64,000 nt of DNA from Ehrlichia ruminantium. GTDB taxonomy: Bacteria > Pseudomonadota > Alphaproteobacteria > Rickettsiales > Anaplasmataceae. The DNA lies in contig NZ_CP033455.1 in assembly GCF_009728835.1 (NCBI RefSeq), forward strand, positions 943,568 through 1,007,567. Direction: 5' to 3'. Positions 59,166 to 64,000 of the stretch are shown here, in pieces. Position 1 is the first letter of the stretch. Each line of letters begins with the position of its first letter. Made by a program: the position numbers and the translations under genes. The notes beneath the pieces were generated by a model. The model saw only the letters and a program-made list of their open reading frames with translations. It was not told where the DNA came from and searched no databases.

Positions 59166-59228
59166 GTGTCACACTTACTATTAATCTAATACTAAGTTTT
59201 AATTCTTTATCAACATAGGAGTTTTACA

Positions 59229-60080
59229 ATGAAATTTAAAACACAAATACTAGGTTGCTTTAACTTTACCCCCGATTCATTCTCAGATGGAGGACAGTTT
59301 TTTACTGTAGAAAAAGCAATAAAACAAACAGAACATTTAATTGACAGCGGTGCAGACATTATAGATGTTGGAGCAGAATCAGGAAAACCTAGGTATATAT
59401 ACCAAGGAGACGAAACTCTAGTTACACAAGAAGAAGAATGGAATAGATTAAAAACAATATTACCACAAATTGTAGAAGTTGCTCATAGTCGCAATGTTAA
59501 AGTTAGCTTAGATACCAGAAATGCAAAAACAGCAGAAAAAGGATTAGCCTTAAATGTCGATTTTATTAATGACGCTACTGGAATATCAGACAGTAATATG
59601 ATACCAGTATTACTAAATAGTTCTGCCAAAATTATAATCTCACATAATCTAGGCGTACCATTAATATTGGGTAATTATATACCAAAAGGAGTTAATCCAA
59701 TAAAAGAAATCAAGAAATGGTTACAAGATAAAACTACAATGTTAACAGATGCCGGAATAAATAGAGACAGAATTATTGTCGATCCAGGTATAGGTTGCGG
59801 TAAAAATGCAACACAATCACTATACATTATGAAAAACATAGATAAATTAAAAGAGCTAAAATATCCAATATGTCTTGGTCATTCTCGCAAGTCTTGTTTC
59901 ATACAATTTGATTCAGAAGACAAAATACGTGACAATCCTACAGTAATAGCATCTTCTGCTCTGTTTTACAAAAACATAGACTTTTTTAGAGTACATAATG
60001 CTCAAATACACAGTAAAGCATTTAAGATTATAAAAACAATGTTTGAAACTACCCTAAAAGATGTATACGATTCTTTATAA
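59229..60080 (+). CDS. folP: Dihydropteroate synthase paralogue with altered loop 2
   Basis: 283 residues, clearly homologous to the upstream folP along its whole length (for example NFTPDSFSDGGQFFTVEKAI and GADIIDVGAES). Asn12, Asp95 in SLDTR, DPGIGCGK and GHSRK are kept, but the second catalytic loop reads ESGKP where DHPS enzymes have ESTRP, so Thr and Arg, which close over the active site, are replaced by Gly and Lys. The ATG at 59229 follows AGGAG at good spacing. It may be an inactive or altered-specificity paralogue, or a sulfonamide-insensitive form; the sequence does not decide. Confidence 0.82.
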   Translation: MKFKTQILGCFNFTPDSFSDGGQFFTVEKAIKQTEHLIDSGADIIDVGAESGKPRYIYQGDETLVTQEEEWNRLKTILPQIVEVAHSRNVKVSLDTRNAKTAEKGLALNVDFINDATGISDSNMIPVLLNSSAKIIISHNLGVPLILGNYIPKGVNPIKEIKKWLQDKTTMLTDAGINRDRIIVDPGIGCGKNATQSLYIMKNIDKLKELKYPICLGHSRKSCFIQFDSEDKIRDNPTVIASSALFYKNIDFFRVHNAQIHSKAFKIIKTMFETTLKDVYDSL

Positions 60081-60594
60081 ATAATAACTAAAGGTCTATA
60101 TTACAAACATATAATATGTTAATTCTTAATAACAAATTTATATAGGTAATGTTCAGGCTATGTTATAATTCATTTTTGAATCATATAATACTTATTAGAT
60201 AGAGCACTATTATAGTACTCCTATTGTAAAATTAGACAATATATTAAGTCATCAAGATGATGTCTTGTTTTTTACAATTATTACATAGTAAAACTAGCTT
60301 TAATATTATAAGGTGCTATATTTAGTGCTCTAAGCTAATAGTCTTGATTAATAGCTACAACATAAATATAGAAATTGTAGTTTTTATAATCCTATCTAAT
60401 TATTTTAATACTCAAAATACAAGTCATACATGAATTTTAGTAATATTCTGTAACTATAATTATCACTAAATCAGGTTATACAAGCACACGCTATGACACT
60501 AAGATTTTAGAAAGAAAAACAAACAATATTAGAAATTAAAAATGATTACCACTAATGTCATACACAATAAAGATTATTTAATAAATTATTAGAT

Positions 60595-60975
60595 GTTTTA
60601 AGTGACCCATAATTTTTTTTCAAAGAATAGCAATTACTATGCTATATCCAATTTTTGTTTTTCATTCTTCCTAAGATTTTAATAACAACACTTTTTATAA
60701 TATAGGGGTAACTATGAATTATGATATATTAAATTTTTATGAATGTTATGGTATATAATGATATGAAGTCTGTACACGATAATGAATTGTCAGATAATAT
60801 TTATGTCTATCAGTCAATATAGAAGGTACTAATACTCCAAGTGTTTGTATATGGATTAATTAGAAACGTATTCATAAAACTATTGTTTATAAATTAAGAA
60901 TAACACTATTTTTCATACCACATTTGTATCTGTTAGTTTTTCGTCATTACAGTTGTGATGAAAATATTTTTTAAT
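60595..60975. repeat. Long inverted repeat of the 44.4-44.8 kb locus (permuted)
   Basis: 60595-60713 matches the reverse complement of 44558-44674 (shared CAAAGAATAGCAATT, GTGCTATATCCAATT versus ATGCTATATCCAATT, TTTATAATATAGG). 60854-60975 matches the reverse complement of about 44685-44800 (shared ATAAAACTATT(A/G)TTTATAAATTAA and ATTACAGTTGTGATGAA). In the 44-kb locus the second block precedes the first; here it follows, so the order is permuted. Confidence 0.8.
60714..60841 (+). pseudogene. 5' fragment of the 44.2-kb small gene, frameshifted
   Basis: ATG AAT TAT GAT ATA TTA opens as in the intact gene (MNYDILN), then a 2-bp loss after YGI shifts the frame. With that corrected the fragment reads NDMKSVHDNELSDN and YVYQSI, then a TAG replaces the Trp codon of SIWKAV, and KVLILQ follows. 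Similarity ends near 60841. The remaining two thirds of the gene are missing. Certainly a non-functional copy. Confidence 0.85.
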
Positions 60976-60986
60976 TACAAAGATAG

Positions 60987-62048
60987 CTAAAGAAAATCAA
61001 TGTTCTCACCAGGCACATAAAAATTTTCTAAATTTAACTCACTTCTTTGCAAAGAATATATATTATCTTGTTTCAATCTTTTATAACCTATAGAAACCAA
61101 AGTGACAGATAAAATACCTAAAAGTACACTTCCAACACACATACCAATGGATAGATCTTTTATATCAACTACATTCATCATGTTATGAATATGCAATACA
61201 ATAAATACTGATCCAAGAACACTAAATACTACTTGCATAAGAAAAAATACCAAAGCAAGTGGCATCATCGTATTAATTTTGAGCTTACTTGTAATAGATA
61301 AATAAGGTAATTCCTGTATCATCTTATCAGCATAATACTTATGGATAGATTGAGAGGAGCGGTAAAGTACTATATGATTTACTAATTTATCATAATTACT
61401 TGACACTTTTACAACTATACTTCTATCTTCATGAGGGAAAAATTCACAAGACGCAAGAAATCGTACAAAGCCAAGATTTATTATGCCTAATATAAGATCA
61501 ATATGACAAAATTTCATTAATACGTCTAAAGAACAAGAATCTAACCCTAGATCAGAACAAACTGTGCGAAATTCCTCAACAGACAATGACTTACTCCTAT
61601 CCAAAATATAGGACATTCTGACACATCTACATACCGTACGCTTAATTCTATCATTACCTTTAAAACTTGGTATCACAGTTCCTTTTTCTATATACTTAGA
61701 TTCACATCTCGTCACTTTATCCAATAATGTACTCACAGATCTTCTATATTCTTCTATAGTAATCTGAGACATATATTGTTTCTTATGTACTATATCAAAA
61801 TCAAATATCTTAAATAGTACATTTCTAATCAGTTCTTCCATAAGAACAGATTGAGCACAATTCACAAAATGCCCGTTAGCTTCTTTAGCACGATATCTTG
61901 GTATTTCTGACTTTAGTTCATTTATTTGATCTACAAAACTCTGCAACTCTTTCTTTATTTCCTCATTCTTCTGTCTAGCAAAAAAATGTGAAATTATTTC
62001 CATAGTACTTTCAATCAAATTACTTAATCCTACTTTCACTGCATGCAC
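60987..62048 (-). CDS. Unknown protein with two C-terminal membrane segments
   Basis: 353 residues from the GTG at 62048, which has GGAG 8 nt upstream; the open frame continues to a TTG at 62093 with no ribosome site. I do not recognise a family. The first ~260 residues are soluble, charged and Cys-containing (EEIKKELQSFVDQINELKSE looks helical, then CRCVRMSYILDRSKSLSVEE). Two membrane segments follow at about 262-286 and 300-322, and a short polar C-tail ends GENIDFL. It is flanked by two gaps and may be an Ehrlichia-specific inner-membrane protein with a large cytoplasmic head. Confidence 0.6.
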   Translation of the reverse strand: MHAVKVGLSNLIESTMEIISHFFARQKNEEIKKELQSFVDQINELKSEIPRYRAKEANGHFVNCAQSVLMEELIRNVLFKIFDFDIVHKKQYMSQITIEEYRRSVSTLLDKVTRCESKYIEKGTVIPSFKGNDRIKRTVCRCVRMSYILDRSKSLSVEEFRTVCSDLGLDSCSLDVLMKFCHIDLILGIINLGFVRFLASCEFFPHEDRSIVVKVSSNYDKLVNHIVLYRSSQSIHKYYADKMIQELPYLSITSKLKINTMMPLALVFFLMQVVFSVLGSVFIVLHIHNMMNVVDIKDLSIGMCVGSVLLGILSVTLVSIGYKRLKQDNIYSLQRSELNLENFYVPGENIDFL

Positions 62049-62093
62049 TTTGGTTTCTCCATTATTTATTACTAAACTAGAATAATATAACAA

Positions 62094-62423
62094 ATTTTAT
62101 ACCATACAACTTAAAATTGTAAAGTAATATGTTTTTTTTAGAATAAAAGTGAATAAATTTTTACTTATCTGAGACACTTAATAATAATTTATTAGCTACT
62201 GTGCTAAATTTATTAATAACAGAAAGTTTATACCAAACATTTACATACAATATTTTTTATTAATGTAAGACAGACTCACAACACATTCCTAAAACACCAA
62301 CATTTATTAAAAAGATCTGACAAAAACTTTTGAATAAATAAATAGATGAATTTTTCACTTTTTTTATTTTGAAGATTCAGTCTTAGTAGTTTATATTATT
62401 AGGAACTTAATTCTTATTACATC
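62094..62423. other. Divergent intergenic region
   Basis: About 330 bp between the divergent unknown protein and carB. It must carry both promoters, but none is strong enough to place. No repeats or RNA genes seen. Confidence 0.5.
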
Positions 62424-64000
62424 ATGCCAAAACGTACAGATATAGAATCAATACTAGTAATTGGAGCTGGTCCAATAGTCATAGGACAAGGGTGTGAGTT
62501 TGATTATTCAGGAACACAAGCTTGCAAAACATTAAAAAAAGAAGGTTACAGAATTATCTTGATTAACTCTAACCCTGCAACAATAATGACTGATCCAGAA
62601 ATAGCTGATGCCACATATATTGAGCCAATAACACAGCACATCTTAGAAAAAATAATCATCAAGGAAAAACCAGATGCTATACTTCCAACAGTCGGAGGAC
62701 AAACTGCTTTAAATGCTGCAATAAGTCTCTGTGATGCAGGAGTATTAGAAAAATATAATGTAGAATTAATAGGTGCTACAAAAGAAGCAATAAAAAAAGC
62801 TGAAGATAGAAATTTGTTCCGTCAAGCAATGGATAAAATCGGTGTAAAATACCCAAAAAGCATCATTATAAGAAATGCAGATGAAATAAATCATGCTTTA
62901 GAATACATAGGATTACCAGCAATAATTAGACCATCCTTTACACTAGGTGGTATAGGAGGAGGTATATCATATAATAAAGAAGAATTTCAAAAAAATGTAG
63001 AATACGGATTAAGTATCTCACCAATATCTGAAGTTCAAGTAGATGAATCCATCATCGGATGGAAAGAATTCGAAATGGAAGTAATAAGAGATCGTAGAGA
63101 TAATTGCATAGTGGTATGTTCGATAGAAAATCTTGATCCGATGGGAGTTCATACAGGAGATAGCATAACAGTAGCACCAGCATTAACTCTACGAGACATA
63201 GAATACCAAAAGATGCGTGATATATCTTTTTCTATCCTTAGAGAAATTGGAGTAGATACTGGTGGATCTAATGTACAGTTTGCAATTAATCCAAAAAATG
63301 ACAATGATATACTCGTAATAGAGATGAACCCAAGGGTTTCAAGATCATCTGCATTAGCATCAAAAGCAACAGGATATCCTATAGCTAAAATAGCTGCTAA
63401 ACTTGCTGTAGGATACTTTTTAAATGAAATACAAAATGACTGTACAAACGCTATTCCTGCATCTTTTGAACCAAGTATCGATTATATAGTAACAAAAATC
63501 CCAAGATTTAATTTCGATAAATTCCGAGGAACAGACAAAGAATTATCAACTTGTATGAAGTCCGTAGGAGAAGTAATGGCACTTGGTAGATCATTCCCTG
63601 AATCACTACAAAAAGCATTATGTTCACTCGAAACTGGATGCTGTGGACTAGATGAATTTTTTGATAGTAACGTAGATATAGATCAAATCTATAATTCTCT
63701 TGTGAAACTGTCCCCTGAAAGAATTTTTATCATAGCAGATGCCTTAAGACATAATATCAGCATAGAAGAAATAAATAAAATCACAGGATATGATAAGTGG
63801 TTCTTAATGCAAATCCAAAACATTATATATCATGAACAATATATAAAGGACCATGGACTACCGGAAGACGCAGAAAAACTACTATTGTTAAAAAAAATGG
63901 GATTTTCAGATGCAAGATTAGCATACTTAAGTAATAATACTGTAGAGTACGTAGAAGATCTAAGATACTCACTATCTGTAAAACCTGTATATAAACATAT
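62424..64000 (+). CDS. carB: Carbamoyl-phosphate synthase large subunit, N-terminal half (3' end outside window)
   Basis: CarB makes carbamoyl phosphate from bicarbonate, ammonia released by CarA, and ATP, for pyrimidine and arginine synthesis. The ATG at 62424 opens [20 protein letters not shown], followed by [20 protein letters not shown], the ATP-grasp core with [34 protein letters not shown] and [20 protein letters not shown]. The frame is open for 525 codons to the last base, where VKPVYKH belongs to the conserved oligomerisation-domain segment. About half of the usual ~1,080 residues are present. No defect is seen. Confidence 0.97.
   Translation, partial: MPKRTDIESILVIGAGPIVIGQGCEFDYSGTQACKTLKKEGYRIILINSNPATIMTDPEIADATYIEPITQHILEKIIIKEKPDAILPTVGGQTALNAAISLCDAGVLEKYNVELIGATKEAIKKAEDRNLFRQAMDKIGVKYPKSIIIRNADEINHALEYIGLPAIIRPSFTLGGIGGGISYNKEEFQKNVEYGLSISPISEVQVDESIIGWKEFEMEVIRDRRDNCIVVCSIENLDPMGVHTGDSITVAPALTLRDIEYQKMRDISFSILREIGVDTGGSNVQFAINPKNDNDILVIEMNPRVSRSSALASKATGYPIAKIAAKLAVGYFLNEIQNDCTNAIPASFEPSIDYIVTKIPRFNFDKFRGTDKELSTCMKSVGEVMALGRSFPESLQKALCSLETGCCGLDEFFDSNVDIDQIYNSLVKLSPERIFIIADALRHNISIEEINKITGYDKWFLMQIQNIIYHEQYIKDHGLPEDAEKLLLLKKMGFSDARLAYLSNNTVEYVEDLRYSLSVKPVYKH

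Larger units (their letters stand above)
60081..60986. other. 0.9-kb gap with an inverted, rearranged copy of the 44.5-kb locus
   Basis: 60081-60590 shows no recognisable feature. 60595-60975 is homologous, in inverted orientation and permuted order, to 44.43-44.80 kb. It contains the pseudogene at 60714-60841. Confidence 0.65.

Noticed and set aside
1-64000. Insertion sequences, prophage genes, CRISPR arrays, rRNA genes
   Set aside because: No transposase or integrase motifs, no regularly spaced short repeats with unique spacers, and no rRNA signatures were seen; the tandem arrays are long-period repeats without spacers.

Overview
The window is chromosome from an obligate intracellular alphaproteobacterium of the genus Ehrlichia (Rickettsiales, Anaplasmataceae). 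The evidence is the strong A+T bias, the low coding density, the gene content and order (tRNA-Tyr, tRNA-Gly, tuf, then the S10-spc-alpha ribosomal genes without rpmD; cmk-rpsA-sppA-ihfB; a type I secretion ATPase) and several long intergenic gaps that hold tandem repeats with periods of about 108 to 369 bp. That repeat architecture is a published hallmark of Ehrlichia ruminantium, so this species or a close relative is the best fit. The species call is an inference. No transposase, prophage block, CRISPR array or rRNA gene was seen.

Layout. 1-815 is the 3' end of dnaB. 1784-4005 (minus) is rpmF-plsX-fabH, followed by tgt (plus). 5840-8841 (minus) holds ubiA, a flavin reductase, dapB and pstB. 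After a 1.5-kb gap come rpmH and rnpA (overlapping by 10 bp) and an alanine/glycine symporter (plus). comEC and pheT (minus) lead into the large minus-strand block 18267-32862, which reads tRNA-Tyr, tRNA-Gly, tuf, rpsJ through rplQ, with secY, adk and rpoA. On the plus strand 33016-37987 carries rlmB, cmk, rpsA, sppA, an HU/IHF gene, a small coiled-coil gene and zapA, followed by an unknown membrane protein and hemH. From about 41 kb the window turns sparse and rearranged: zapE, a small conserved gene, an SPFH protein, an acidic exported protein with an out-of-frame ankyrin tail, a second small exported protein, a UvrD/AddA-type helicase, a quinone oxidoreductase, the type I secretion ATPase/permease, a HIG1-like protein, two folP paralogues, an unknown two-TM protein and the first half of carB.

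How the genes work together. Most of the window is core information processing (translation, transcription, Sec export, replication helicase) with pieces of lipid (plsX, fabH), lysine/diaminopimelate (dapB), ubiquinone (ubiA), haem (hemH), folate (folP) and pyrimidine/arginine precursor (carB) synthesis. The host-interface candidates are the secretion ATPase and the small exported or ankyrin proteins.

Most interesting points: (1) an exported acidic protein and an ankyrin domain separated only by an A9 tract whose one-base expansion would fuse them into one 303-residue protein; (2) a 200-bp tandem array downstream of the helicase gene that is built from decayed copies of that gene's own 3' end; (3) tandem folP paralogues, one altered in the catalytic STRP loop, separated by a repeat array; (4) an inverted, permuted and decayed copy, 16 kb away, of the locus at 44.2-44.8 kb; (5) a frameshifted gene remnant at 41.25-41.46 kb.
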